NCBI GenBank assembly: GCA_025345505.1
Contig: JANVCC010000130.1
Coordinates: 8,147,745-8,211,744, forward strand
DNA length: 64,000 nt
Direction: 5' to 3'
DNA from: Todiramphus chloris collaris
Lineage: Eukaryota; Chordata; Aves; Coraciiformes; Alcedinidae
Program-made: the position numbers and the translations under genes
In this document: in pieces, positions 1-12,043 of the stretch
Layout: every line of letters starts with the position of its first letter
Numbering within the stretch: the first letter of the stretch is position 1
The notes under the pieces: model-generated
Told to the model about the DNA's origin: nothing
What the model saw: only the letters and a program-made list of their open reading frames with translations
Databases searched by the model: none

Positions 1-1572
1 AGGGAGAGCTCTTCTCCCCTAGCACTACTGCCTACCTCAAATTCTTACACAGTTTGACACCTGTCAGTTTACCAATTCATGTGCCTTTGCTGCATTCTCC
101 CCCTTTATTCATGGCGAACACAAAGTCTTTATTCTGACCAGGGGTCCTGCCTGCAAAGATACCAGACTATTTTTTTGACATTAAGGTTACCTGCTTTTGG
201 AGACTGCCAGCTGAAAGTGAGATTGTAGGCAAAACAGAAGCCCAAGCCCACCATTGGTTTTGGTGATTCTCCAGAGACAGGTATTTCAGAGAACAGATGG
301 TTTTCTTACTACAGTGCCTAGAAAGGGTGGCATGTCACCAAAAAAGATAAATAGATCTTCCTTTTTGCATTTTGGGCATCTGTAAATCACTCCTCCTCTA
401 GGGGAGTGGCCTATGTATTCCAAGTAGTTAGGTATACCCTGACAGTAGAAGATCTACACTTGCCTGAAGCCCAAGCTGAAGGGTTCCAAGTTGCCTTACC
501 AGGTTTTCCGAGGCATCTCTCATCCCTGTCCTGCCCCCTACAGCCATTTTGGCAGGAAGCAGCACAACTGTGTCACATGTATGGGGATTTCTTCCCTAGG
601 GCTTTCTGCAACTCGTGCAACGGGACACTTGCAAGAGTCTGTTGTTAATGGCAACCGCAGTGGATAATTCCCATAGCATTTTAGCATGTACATTTTCATG
701 TTAACATAGGAAGGTAAGTCATAGAACATCACTGTGTAATTACACTTCCTATTTCATGTGGTCCTTGACCTTAAAGAAATGTACTTTTCTGGCACTGGTC
801 TGGAAGAAACACAGCGTGGCAGAAAGTTCCCAAAATTCAGAAGCCAGAGCCTTTTCAGGCCCGTGTTTAATTTCCCTGCAGGCTTGTAGTAGCAGGATGT
901 AACCTGTGTTTGTAACACTTCACTGGAGGGACTCATTCCCAGGGCATTTCTCCTGCCCTTCATTCTTGTTCTTCCCCTCCTGCTCTATTGTATGGCCCAC
1001 AAACTGCTTTCTCTGTCATTTGCATTTGCTACAACCCGATGCCCCTCTGCCAGATCTTGTGCCCTTTGAATCACTTCTGTAACGAACTCTCAGGTTCTCT
1101 GTTGCTCCACTCTGGATTGCCCCATGCATGACACTTTCACCAGCCTCAGGCTACAGCCCCACTAAGCCCTATAGGTGCTGCCTCCTTGGAGCCCTATGGA
1201 AAGGGCTGCCCTCCTTCAGATGTCTTTGGGGCAGGAACTCAGCACAGTGGCTGTGCTTCATATTATACACCAAGGTAGATTTTGGTTGTAGAGTTGGGAG
1301 TGTCAACAGGGTCACGGAAGCAGTGTTTGACAGAGATGGACTAGAACAGTTCTGGACAGAACTCCAGAAAGAAAAGCACCTAAAGGTTGGAGCAGTGAAA
1401 ATGCACTCCAGCTGCAATGAAAGGGAGATTAAAGACTTCTCCAGAAATCGTAATTCCACTTATTACAGCTGCACTCAAGCACCCAAGCTCCAGAAAACTG
1501 ACTCAATGCCTGCAAGACACAGAGCAGCTCTGTGACCTGCTCAAGGGCTTGCTTACCCACTCTGCAGCTTCC
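1..1572. other. 3' flank of the DUF4537-like gene, no gene recognised
   Basis: This stretch lies past the stop codon of the minus-strand coiled-coil gene. It should contain that gene's 3' UTR, but I see no close AATAAA on the minus strand; the nearest copy is near 105-110. The longest open frame (plus strand, 1128-1535, 135 codons) has no recognisable domain and no splice context, and I treat it as chance. No repeat family was recognised. Confidence 0.5.
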
Positions 1573-1797
1573 TTATGCTAGCAGTGATGCCCGGAGCATC
1601 AAAAGACTCTGTTCTCTGAGGTACTGCTGGAGGTGACGAAGTTTTTCGCCTTCTTTTTCCATCTTCTGCCGTGAATAGTCTCTGCTCTGGAATGCTCTCC
1701 CTTTGGCAGCCTGGTGCTGGTTTTGTTGCCTGTCCTGCTCCCGTGACTCTCGTTCCAGCATTCCCTGCTGCGACTGCATTCTGCTCCTGAGGAAGTC
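1573..1797 (-). CDS. DUF4537-like gene, last coding exon and stop
   Basis: The acceptor tttttatgtag is followed by GAC TTC CTC at 1797, and the frame closes with TAA at 1575-1573. It encodes 74 residues rich in Gln, Arg and Glu (DFLRSRMQSQQGMLERESRE near the start), ending in SLLMLRASLLA. It completes the coiled coil. Confidence 0.82.
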   Translation of the reverse strand, partial: DFLRSRMQSQQGMLERESREQDRQQNQHQAAKGRAFQSRDYSRQKMEKEGEKLRHLQQYLREQSLLMLRASLLA

Positions 1798-4700
1798 CTA
1801 CATAAAAATAAAGACATGTACAAGTGTACAGTCAGCTTTCATGCTGAATTTCATCCACAGCTACCACTGGCAGAAGTCAGAAATGTGTATAATCTGTGGA
1901 AATTCATTCCTTCCATTCAGAAAGACTCTTTATACCACAGATGGAGAAATTTACTTCCCATCTTTCAGCATTATACATGTGTCAAAAAGCGTTACCCTTC
2001 ATTTATTTATCTTTAAATGATATAATCATATTGAACATAAACCAGGTGAAAGACAAATGCTCTGGATGGTGCAACTAATGGAAACATGGTAGTACAGAAA
2101 AAACATTTCTGAAATTGCCTTTACCAGCCTTTCTTTTTCTTGTGCAAAGCTCCTTTTATTTCGTTCTGCCTGCAACTTCTCTCTCTGCAAACGGCGGGTC
2201 TTTAAGAACTGCAGCCTCTGACTTGCCTTCCTCTTCTCCTCCTCTGACAAGAAGGATTCCTTCCTGTTTCTCTCTGCCCGAGCAGCCTGGAGCAGTGCCA
2301 TGTGCTGCAAAGCTCTGTCTTTGTGCTCCAGCTGCTTCTCCAGCCCTTGCAATGTTCTCTGACGCAACTGCTGCCTGTTTCCAAAACAAAATTTCTCAAA
2401 TTTCTCAGAAAGACAGACCAACGAAAGAAAGACAGTGCCTAAGACACAAAGCAGATACTCTGGCAATCTGTGCTCAGTTCATATTCCAGGACTCTTTGTT
2501 AGGTTATGAGGGTTAAACCTGTGTCCTAAACTGAGGTGGCAAAACCCCCAAGGGGGCTGGTGCCTGATGCCAGCCAACTGCAGTCACCTGGCTACGTAAG
2601 CTGGTGTGGCCATGTGTTCTCGGCACTGAAGGAACCAGGAACCAAGGAAATGGGATTGTGTGGACAGGGCTGTAGGACTAATCTGGACAACTAGGTGACT
2701 ACATGTATTGGCGGGAAGAGATGGAAGGAGCTGGCTCATGGAGGCAAGGATCTGCTAAGCTTAAGTAGACTGTGGGCCAAGGGCAGGGAACAGGGATTTG
2801 GGAGGCGAAAGGACTTTGTGTCTAAGGATGAGATTGAAGGGAATTTGCCTTTGGAGGCAATGCTACAGGCTATGGGTCCATATGTACCCACTCACCCATA
2901 CTTCAAGAACCAATTTTATTGCCACTGGTAAGCCACCATGACCACTCTGCAGACACAAGCATAAGGCACCATGTGTGATGTTCAGAGACTGAAAGAGAGC
3001 ACCAGAGAGCAGACATTACCAACCTTCCAACATTTACTACAAAAAAACAGGTAGCAACTAGGGATCACCTCTGGTTGTCCCTGCGCAGCTGGCGCCGGCT
3101 GTCATCTGCCTCTTGCTGCTGCTCCCTCTTCAGCTGCCTCTGTTCCTCTTGCCACCTTTTGTGCTCAATCTTGGCTCCGTTGAAGTCCATCTCTTTCCAT
3201 CTCTCCTGAAAAGCACCATTAAAGACTGATTTCTAAAAGAAACAAACAAACAAGCAAACAAAGCACAAACTGAACCCTTACTCTCATCAGTATATTTTTC
3301 TAATGCAAACTGTAAACCTACAAACCCAGAACAGCTTAGTCTTCTAATGTCACTCCTGAGCTCTAGAAGCCACACTGGTTCATGAATACTATAGTGTCAC
3401 TTCCCATCCATGAAAACACTGAGTATGATGCTAAAACCTGTACAAAAGATTAAACTTAAACAACAAAGGGGTGCCTGAAAATCCTATTTTAAGAGTAAGC
3501 TGTGGTGTTCAGGTTGTTCCAGTCTTGAGACAGTCCTTAAAACTTCCCAATCTTCGCGTCAGATTCTGGACTGGATGGAAAATACAGGTTCTGCCCACAA
3601 ATCATATTACAGATTCCTTCTTAATTTTTTTTTAAAAAGAGAAATATCTGCCTCCCCCTGGCCAAACAGAAAATCTTCCTGGAGTTCTCTACAGGTGTAC
3701 TAACTCTTCATTTCCTGTCGTCTGAGATTTCCACCCACCATCAAGCAGTCCTTGTGTTTTCTTCAGTAGTAGCTGCATTTCAATGCTGGGCCCAGTTCCT
3801 AATTTTCAGTTTTAAATGCACTGTGCTGTGTAAAACACTAAAACCCAACAAGGCTTCTTTTCACACCCACAGTGCAATGTTTATTTCTTCTCAATTCCTT
3901 ACAGTGCCCTGTATGAGGGATGGAGTAAAGAAACATCACCAAAACTTAGACATGCTTTCCAGTTTACATTGCTAGAGCTATTTGGGGCTGGAACAGAGTT
4001 TCCACAAAATATTTTCCTCTCTTAAATGCATTTGTACTTCTCCTGTTGCCAGCTGACATTAGCATGTTCCTGCCATTAGCTGTTCCTATGCAAATGGAAT
4101 GTCTCCTCCTCATTCTTTTTTGAGGACATCTCTAATATCTCAAGCTGGAAACCACTACAGGACCTTCAAAGGATGTCCCTGCCAGTCTCATATAGCATTT
4201 TGCATGATTTATCTCAACACATTGATCTCTATGGCTTCCCAGGGGCAGTAAATACCTTTGTTCTCCAGTGCCTTGCTATTAGTGGATGGGTTGTATTTAA
4301 TGCCATAAGGAGGGAGAGAGCAAAGCAAGAATTAAAGGTGTTTCACAGGTGGGAGGTGAACAAATGGTGGTTTTCCAGCAGGTAAAGGACAGGCCTAAGG
4401 ATTAGGAGACCTGATGTTCCATCCCAGGCCTGATGTGCACTCCCGGGATTTAGATGACTACCTAGACTTTCTCTTTTTTGTTTTCAATATCTGTAAAAGG
4501 AATATTTTTTTTGCCATCTAATAGAGCTGGCTGACAGGTTTATTTAGAAAAGATTAGATCTAAAATAAGAAACTCTATCAAAAGTGCTGAGTAAAAATAC
4601 CAGAGGTGCCCTGGTGCTGTACAACACTGATTCCCAAGTGGAACCCCTTTTGTTTCTATTTATGCATAGCCATTATTCTACACAGGCATAATTTTTGTTG

Positions 4701-7700
4701 CAGTAGAAACCTTTGAGAAAGAGATCAAAGGAGAGTATATTCTCACATGACATAAACAAATTGCTTGATCCTAATAGTTCAATCTAGTTTGGACCAAATA
4801 CTCACTGTAATGCTTTTGTCTTTTGGAAGAGGCAGAGGATTCGTGGATCTCCTAGCCTGCACACTGGAGGTGCTGTGTGGCCTCTGTACACATAGAGCTG
4901 ATTTGATGATCAGGCTGTCTTTCTCTAGTGATTGATTCACTTGCTCAAAGAAGCTGTGGTGTCTGAAAGGAACCAAAGCACTGGTTCCCAGGGAAGGGCT
5001 CCTCTGGGAATGCTGGGTTGGAGCTTCTGTCATCCCAGACTCAGAAAGACCTTTCAAATAAAGTAGGGTATAAGAGGTTATATGCAGCTTATAAAAAGAA
5101 AGCACATTAAAAAAAAAATAAATCTTCTCATGTGAAATATGTCAAAGCAAGACTTATACAACTTAGCATCAACATTTTCCTCTGAGGAAGTGGGACATAT
5201 TTTAATCTCCATAAAACAGGTCCTAGCTTTCAAAAAACAAGCAAGAGTTTTGCCTGGTAACACAAGATCACTGACTGTACTTACAGCTAATCAGGCTGTT
5301 TACATGGTATTTTTTCAGACAGACACGAGCTTCTGCCAGTGCTCTGAGTCAATCAAAAATTATACATTTCTTAATAGTGCAAAGCCTGAGCTGTACATCC
5401 TGCTGGGAGATGGGAGAAATTAGCTTGGGCATAACCCTGGGCTAACACAGCTTTTGGGCAACTGAGGACATGGGCAGAGCTCGCCTACACCTTTCTGCTA
5501 AGCAGCAGCTGTTGCATGGAATGATGCTCAACACCAGCTGGGAGGGAATACGCATTCCTTCATTTTCCTTCTACCAGCAGTGGCACACAGAACATCAGTA
5601 ACACTTGAAGAAAGCTTTAGGCTTTCAGAGTCCTCACTTAAATGCCTGCTATTGTGTCTAAAGTAGCTTAAATGAGAACAGCAGCAGTTTGATTAAAACC
5701 ATGATCCAGCCCCTCTTCAATAAGGGAACAAAAGTTTACTCAGTGACATTATAAAGGAATCATTTTCAGCACAGGTAAGAGAAGCAACATTATACAGAAC
5801 AGTCCTGGTGAAATCTTTCTGCTGTAGCAGTCATAGTTAGTGCTACAGATTAAATTTTAAAGCAAAGAAATTTTATAATAAATAGTATTTATAGCAAGCA
5901 TTACGATAAAAGTGAAGAAAACCCAAAAGCTGCTACTGCAGTAGCTGTAAAAGCCAAATCCCACCCCTCCAACTTCCATCTGAAAATACTTTCACCTTGA
6001 GAACATCAACAACTTCTCAAGCCACACTACTGTTAATACCTACATATAACCATACTACATTAGGGTGTACTACATTCACAGCATGGCATGGCATTTCCTT
6101 TTGAAACATCAACTATGGCAACAGGTCTTAGCCATGAGGGCCTGCTGCTCTCATACTGTGTGGCAAGTCTTATGTTATCTTGGATAACACAGCTACATTT
6201 CAATACCATGCTTGAGTTCAATCTCAGCCTCAGTTTCAGCATCCTGCTGTCTGCTGTCTGCTTCTCCCTTGTGGATTGTCTCCATTAAGCAGCTGTCTGT
6301 GTTCACAGCAGGATCAACCACAGCATGAGCTTTGTCCCTCTGAGGACTCTAGAAATAACAAGACATGCCATCGTAATACAGACCTGATAAGGAAAAGAAT
6401 AGGGTAGTTTCAGGAATTTACAGCCTAAGATCTTCAATTCTTCAACTGAAGTTTAAGAAAGAATTAGAAACAAACAAACAAACAAAAAAAAAAGCAAACC
6501 TCTAGGGGAGTTATTTACTAAAGAAACAACTCTCAAATAGAGTAATTTCTAATCACTTTGTGTGTTTCTCTACATCTTCAAATGGCCTAAAACTGACAGT
6601 ACTTCTGCTTGGGAGGGCTCAAACTGGTACAAAAGAGATGTGGCCAGAGGAACTCTAGTTGAGTTTCTGGCATGTGTGAGAAATAAGGATTCTACCCCTT
6701 GCAGAGCAATGGAAAAATGCATGGCAGTAGGTAGTGCACATGAACCTCCTCCTTAATGATCCTCCTCTGGTGCCCTGATCACAAGCACCAAATCAACCAC
6801 AGAGGATCATAAATGTCTCTTTTGGTCTTTAACTGGGAGAGGTGATGCCTCTGCCATGGGTGGAGAAATCCTGTAATGGAATTATGCCAGGGACTGCCAT
6901 AGTATGGAGCAATCCTTACTGTAATCCTATCTGGTGTAAAGTCTTCCACCTGACTTTTTCCTGCCTTTACCTCCTTTACACAGAGTCTAGAGGAACTGGG
7001 CTATGGGGCACTTCTCATATTCTGCATCCATGGAAGATTCTTGGAGTCTGCTCCAGCCAGTAGCAATGACAGCTTTTAGCTCTTGCCCTGGGCAAAGGAT
7101 TAGGAAGAGAGTGCAGAGCAAAGTCTCTCCATTCTTTAGCAGGCATACATAAGGGCCAGAACTAAAATATCTAATAATTTTTTGATAGCGAGAGCAGAAA
7201 ATTTGAGGTAACAAAGCAGACATTATACAAACAGCAGACCACATGTTAACAGAAGAACCATGGTGAATTACTTTTTACCTCCTTAGGTTCTATAACCTCA
7301 TTATCCTCTTCCAAATGAGACTGAACAAATTTTGGAACATTTTCTGTCTTCAATATCTTAACTTCCTTTTTCTCTTCCTCCCTGGAAGCACTTTCCGAAG
7401 ATGAAATCCTCACTTTAGACAGTTGCTCTTCTATTTCCTTGCTGAGCTCTTCTTTAGTCAAGCTTGTTCCTGGGATGAAGGCATCTTCCTGCTGCACTTT
7501 GCACCCTGTATGCCATATGGGTTCCCTGGCTGCAAGGCAGCAATGGGGAAGGGAGGTACACCTCCAGTGGCATGTAGCACACGGCCGAGTTGAATACAGA
7601 CACCTTGGCCAGTAGTCCAGGTCTGAGTGACCCTGTCTGTAATGGCCTGAGGCTCTATAACCTGGTGTCACAATGCACGGGTAATCCAAGCTTGAATCTA

Positions 7701-9903
7701 CCACCATCTGCCTGGCTGCTAAAGGCATCTGCAGTTCTAGGATGATGCGTTCGCTTAAGGGCAGAGGGATCCGCAGAGCTTGGTCAGAAGACACCTCCTT
7801 AGTCTGCCCATTCCAGAAATTCACAAGCACTCTCCTTCTGGTGTCTGCTGTGTGTATTAACAAAAAAATAAAATTAAAAAAAAGGCAAAAAATGCATTTA
7901 GAAGCATGTCAGCCTGTGTGATTTATCTTTTAGAAAGCAGATTAAAGTGACAGATTGTGTTTCAGACAATTTTGCAACAACTTCCATGATTTTTTCTTTA
8001 CAGGTTTAAAATTTGGCCTTCCTATGGCGAGACAGCAGATAGCAAAATTCTCCCTCCTCACAGCAAGCCCGGATTTTACCCTGCAAAAGCTGGAAACTAG
8101 ACTAATAGATAATCAGGTGAATACTGGTGTAGGCCAGGAACATTTCTCCTTGTGTTGGGAGGACACACCCTCCTTCCCCTTCCCCCAGCTTTTTACAGAG
8201 TTTCCACTCACAGAACGCAGCAAAAGCTGATGCTGGGGGCTGCGTTATTCTGGCACTGAAAAAGAACAGGCTGTTTAGTGCCAACAACAACACAAAAAGA
8301 TGAGGAAGAGAACCAAGCAGTAGTGGGGAATTCTCCATGGTCGAGACTGTTCTGCTTTCTGTATAGCGACCAGAAACCGTGGCAAGCCTCGCAGTGTTAA
8401 GAAAGCCAATACCCTGTACCTAAACGTGCCTCCTTGTTCTCCGCAACCTTTAGCACAGTGCCGGGGCCAAAACGTTCAGCTCTGCTGTCCCACGGTGCCA
8501 AGACCCTGTCTCCTGGAGTAAGAGGCCATTGCCTGGCATCTTCATAGTGGAGAATGTCGTAGAGAGGCGTTTCCTGCGTGTGAAGCTGCACCTTGCCTTT
8601 CCCAGCGCGACTTCTGTCAAACTCAATTAAAAACCCTGCCCTGGAGCCCTGCGAGAGTAAAACATGCGGTTTGCAAGACAGACATCTGGGTCCAATTAAC
8701 GGCCAAATGCAAGTGCTAGCAGGGAAGTGGCAGAAATCCCAGGAAGTGGAACGTGATGGGGGAACATAGCTTTCCTCTTCTGCCAGGTTTTTCACTGTAC
8801 TGTCTCCATATTGGACTTTGAAAGCAACTAAATAGCTGGGTCTAAACAGTCTTTCTCTTCCTTTCATTTTGGACTCAGGGTTTTTTTTAAGAGCACAGTT
8901 AGGACACTAAGGCAGAACTTTACCAGGAAAACCTCCCAGCAGAAAAAGAGCAGCCAAAAGAAACTGCTGTGTGTGATACAGTTTGTTCCATAGTAATCAA
9001 GTGGATAATGAACTAGTGAAATGTCATAACTGTCATAAATTTAAATGCTTTAAGCCTTCAGCAACGGGTGCGGGGAAGGTCTGTCACCAACATCTCAGCC
9101 TTCTCTGGAGGTCTATCAGTGCATTTACAGAAATAACACTGTCAGCAGCTGCTCCAGGTAATGTCACTCGTACTTTTAGCTGTCCCTATCTGTTCCACCC
9201 CAGGCTGGAGCTTACAGCCATCCTCACCTGTACTTAGCATCATTATTTCTGTAACTAACCTGCAAAATGCAAAATGAACTGGATTTTTAAAGAAGGCCTG
9301 CGGGGGGGATTTTCCATCTGGCATCCAAAATCTTCTAACAAATCCCAGAAACATAGGAAGGAGAGAATGAGAAGAGTTCTCGGACCAGTAAGGAGGAGGT
9401 AGTCACCAGAGACAAACATTTTGGATTACTATTGCTGTTTAGCTCATTGGCTTTGCTGCTAGACTGGGCGGAAGTAGACAATGGGGATATGAGACCTGGA
9501 GTTTTTTATTGTCTCTCAAAAACACCTCATTATAATTATTAAAATAGACTGATTTCCATTTTTTTCTGCTTGCAGAATTCACAGTAGACAGTCATCATCA
9601 GGAAACACATGAAAACAAGATGTGGGGAGACAAACGAGGTATATCTCAGGAGAGCCACCCTAGAGTGAGGCTATGGGTCTGGTGAGGCATGGGAAGAACA
9701 GGAAAAAGACACTCAGATCCCAGGAAGAGCTTTGACAATCATAGTTCCCAATAAAGAGCTACCTTCAGATCTTGGGCAATGTGGCCAAGGTAGTAATAGC
9801 CATCAGCTTCTCTCCTTGCCAACACACGAGCCCCCCTCACAAAACTGGAAGCCTCTAGGGATGAATCAATGAAATTCCTTTTTGCTGAGGATATCAAAGG
9901 CAT
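1573..9903 (-). CDS. DUF4537-domain coiled-coil protein, C11orf16/VWA3B-like (8 coding exons, about 645 aa)
   Basis: The spliced coding sequence joins minus-strand segments 9903-9763, 8648-8420, 7847-7279, 6348-6207, 5050-4806, 3205-3069, 2374-2125 and 1797-1573. These total 1938 nt, or 646 codons with the stop. Every junction has AG/GT ends, and all phases agree (0, 1, 0, 1, 0, 2, 0). Residues about 26-165 carry the DUF4537 hallmarks: VLARREADGYYYLG, then LTPGDRVLAPWDSRAERFGPG, then RVLVNFWNG, the small barrel-like fold seen in C11orf16 and VWA3B. Residues about 260-440 are acidic and Ser-rich. Residues 443-645 are a Gln/Glu/Arg-rich coiled coil. There is no signal peptide or membrane segment. 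The biochemical role is unknown; family relatives are mostly ciliated-tissue or testis genes, which is only a hint. The gene is head to head with NDUFB2. Orthology is unsettled; C11orf16 itself sits elsewhere in human. Confidence 0.82.
2125..2374 (-). CDS. DUF4537-like gene, coding exon 7 (coiled coil)
   Basis: Acceptor ggaaacag lies above 2374 and donor gtaaag starts at 2124; length 250 nt, phase 2 to 0. It contains LRQRTLQGLEKQLEHKD and SFLSEEEKRKASQRLQFLK, a continuous charged helix with strong heptad character. Confidence 0.85.
3069..3205 (-). CDS. DUF4537-like gene, coding exon 6 (coiled coil begins)
   Basis: Acceptor tttcag lies above 3205 and donor gtgatc starts at 3068; length 137 nt, phase 0 to 2. 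The reading is ERWKEMDFNGAKIEHKRWQE followed by Gln/Glu/Arg heptads, which marks the start of the C-terminal coiled coil. Confidence 0.82.
4806..5050 (-). CDS. DUF4537-like gene, coding exon 5
   Basis: The acceptor gaaag lies above 5050 and a strong donor gtgagt starts at 4805; length 245 nt, ending at phase 0. It encodes a Ser/Thr/Pro-rich linker (SGMTEAPTQHSQRSPS) and a conserved-looking RHHSFFEQVNQSLEKD segment before the coiled coil. Confidence 0.78.
6207..6348 (-). CDS. DUF4537-like gene, coding exon 4
   Basis: This 142-nt exon runs from phase 0 to phase 1, with acceptor atttctag above 6348 and donor gtattg from 6206. It reads SPQRDKAHAVVDPAVN and ends EAEIELKH. Codon phase is the main support: it supplies exactly the single base needed by the next exon, which otherwise would not read through. 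Low-complexity acidic sequence with no domain. Confidence 0.7.
7279..7847 (-). CDS. DUF4537-like gene, coding exon 3 (long exon)
   Basis: The acceptor cacacag lies above 7847 and the donor gtaaaa starts at 7278; length 569 nt. It opens with ADTRRRVLVNFWNGQTKEV, the last conserved DUF4537 strand, then a His/Cys-rich stretch containing ATCHWRC and SLPHCC, then an acidic helix with KEELSKEIEEQLSK. The His/Cys cluster could bind metal, but I cannot match it to a known finger. Confidence 0.85.
8420..8648 (-). CDS. DUF4537-like gene, coding exon 2
   Basis: The acceptor ctcgcag lies just above 8648 and the donor gtacag starts at 8419. The 229-nt exon runs from phase 0 to phase 1 and encodes residues 48-124. 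It starts GSRAGFLIEFD and includes LTPGDRVLAPW and ERFGPGTVL, the core of the DUF4537 family match. Confidence 0.85.
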
Positions 9904-9940
9904 ACAAAGGGACTCTGGATTCCATGCACAAAGAGGAAAG
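9763..9940 (-). CDS. DUF4537-like gene, first coding exon (start ATG at 9903-9901)
   Basis: The acceptor (ctacag) ends at 9941 and the donor (gtagct) begins at 9762. The proposed start is the ATG at 9903, giving 47 codons that begin MPLISSAKRN and end in HIAQDLK at phase 0. The same frame stays open upstream to the acceptor (FPLCAWNPESLC), so the ATG is chosen because no earlier in-frame ATG exists after the stop in the preceding exon. The motif VLARREADGYYYLG is the strongest family signature. Confidence 0.75.
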
Positions 9941-10684
9941 CTGTAGAAAACAAAAAGACAAATAATGAAGACCTTGGCAACAGAACTTGTGCAACTTGCT
10001 GCAATGAAAAGGAACTAAATCCACATAGGACATCCACCCCAGCCCACAATAACTGTGTTTCCTAGGTTTTTTCTTCTCCACATTTCCAGTGACCCATCTA
10101 TAGATTTTGAACTTACTATGTTACTGGACATCTTGGCAGTAGAGAGCCACAGGGATCCTTATTAGCTGTGTGACAACACTGGACATGTGAGATGGACATG
10201 GAGCTTACCTGGAGGAGGGAAGGAGGAGATGGAAACGGGAGATGCTCATGATTTGTGATATTGTTATATGTTTAAAAGACAACATTTGACCACCCCTGCC
10301 TAAGAGTAAAATAACCGTGAAATCTGTGGATCAGGATACACCGGCTGTAGGGGCAGCTGTACAGTCTCCTAGCAACAACAAAGTAAAACCAAAGCAAGGC
10401 GTTTGTTCTTTCCTTCCGGATCTTTGCCTTTACCCCTTAGAGACGCTTCTTTCAAGTGCTGGTCTGTGAATTTCAATGAAACCAGTATACAGGGAGAGTC
10501 TTTCCCTGCAAAAGTAAATGGAGCTAGACCAAGACATATCCAAAGCTGACCCCAAGTGTTGGTGATGATGCCTTTTGCTCAGGGGCTATGTGAAGTGCTC
10601 TTTCCTCACAAACAGAGATCTAAGATACAAGGAACATACAATTAGAGCTAATTAGTCTGCACTAATCTTATGTTAGTGGTATAC

Positions 10685-11043
10685 CTTTTCAGAAGCAATA
10701 GAGGGGCGTTTGATTGCTTGAAAGGACACCCCTGATTGTCTGGCTACTTTCTCCATTCTTTTTGCTTGCTTCTTTCATGATTATCTGAGCCTCCCAGAAG
10801 GCATGCAATGTGTACTGGGTGCAACTTATTCTCCATAAGAAGCTGGCAGATTTCCTCTGACTCTTGCTCCGGGAGAACGTCACTGAACAGATATGCTGAC
10901 TCGCAAGCTGGCTCCTCCAGCGCCACAGCCAAGCTGCTCCCAGCGTTCACACCGTTGTCAGACTGCAGGGATCGAATCCAGGCTGCTGCTCCAGGGACGC
11001 TACTCGGGGAACACCTGACTAGGCCACTGCGCCATTTTAACAC
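10685..11043 (-). other. Candidate 5' exon of the DUF4537-like gene (mostly untranslated)
   Basis: A possible acceptor (ttttaatag) lies just above 11043 and a donor (gtatacc) begins at 10684. The frame that would continue into the next exon is open for about 99 codons across the block, then meets TAG at 10746-10744, and is open again for 19 codons up to the donor. It has no good ATG. It may be 5' UTR with an upstream frame, or a coding exon carrying a nonsense change. Exon limits are uncertain. Confidence 0.4.
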
Positions 11044-11972
11044 CTATTAAAAGAAAGAAAAAGAAAGAAGTAAGAGAAGCCCACGGGACAGGCGTGAGGT
11101 GCTTTATCGGGTATTTCTACACTTCGGCGTCCTGTAGCTCGCCCCTGCGCTCCCACTAAGGGAGCCAGCCTACAGAGAGAGCCGGGCCTGGCCGGGCCCC
11201 CGCCGCCCTGCCCGCCTCGCCTCGCCTGGCCCCCGCCTCCCGGCCCGCCTCGCCTGGCCAGAGAACTCCACGAAGTTGAAGAGGGCGCCGGCGGGGCCGC
11301 CGTGCAGCTGGAGGAGGCCCCGCAGCAGCCGCTGCCCAGGAGCCCCGCAGCCCGACCGCGAGGGCCAGGACCCGCGGCGGGGGTCGGGCTGGAGCCAGGG
11401 CGGGAGGAGCACCCGGGCTGACCGGCACCGCGCCTGCCGCGTTGCTACGCAACCGGACTCTGTGGGCTGCACCAGCTCGGCCGTCTGATGGGGAATAACC
11501 ACCTGGGTGAGCTAGCCCTCTCCTTAAGGACAAGCAGCCGGCGTCGCCTTTCTCCCCCGCTCTGAAAAGAGCGGCTTGGCTGGGGAGGCCACCCCGCTCC
11601 CGCCTCTGCGCCCTCGGCGGGCGACGCCAGCTCTTGGGGGTTCCGAGGAACACACTCCCCCCGCCAGTGCGTTGGCGCCGTCCCGCCGCTCCCAAGTGCC
11701 TGGGGAGGTGCCGAGGCGGGGGTACCCTCGCGGGCCCGGCGGGCCCAGCCGCGGGGCGGGCCCAGCCAGGCGCTGCAGGGGTCGCTCCGCACCGCCGCGC
11801 CCCGCCGCGCCCCGCCGCCGCCGCCTGGGGTGGGCAGCTTTGCCGCGTCCGCGGCCCCTCCGCTGCCGGAGGTGGTAGGTGCCGCACGGCAGGGCGGGCC
11901 AATCGCCGCGGCTGTTGTTGGGAGGTGCCAGGGGTGACATTGGGGGCGCGGGGGGGCGGCGGAGCTGGAGTC

Positions 11973-12043
11973 ATGTTGGTGTCGCTGGGGCGGTCGGCCG
12001 GGCGGCTGCTGCGGGCCGGGAGCGGCACGACCGGGCTGCGGCA
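11973..12043 (+). CDS. NDUFB2: NDUFB2 coding exon 1 (mitochondrial presequence)
   Basis: It starts at the ATG at 11973 and ends before the donor gtgagt at 12044, leaving two bases of a His codon. It encodes the cleavable N-terminal targeting peptide. The first in-frame ATG after the CCAAT/GC-box region is used. Confidence 0.9.

Noticed and set aside
1128..1535. Plus-strand ORF of 135 codons near the left edge
   Set aside because: No recognisable domain, no splice or promoter context, and an unremarkable amino acid pattern; a chance ORF is more likely.
2115..2516. Plus-strand ORF of 133 codons
   Set aside because: It is the antisense shadow of coding exon 7 of the minus-strand coiled-coil gene.
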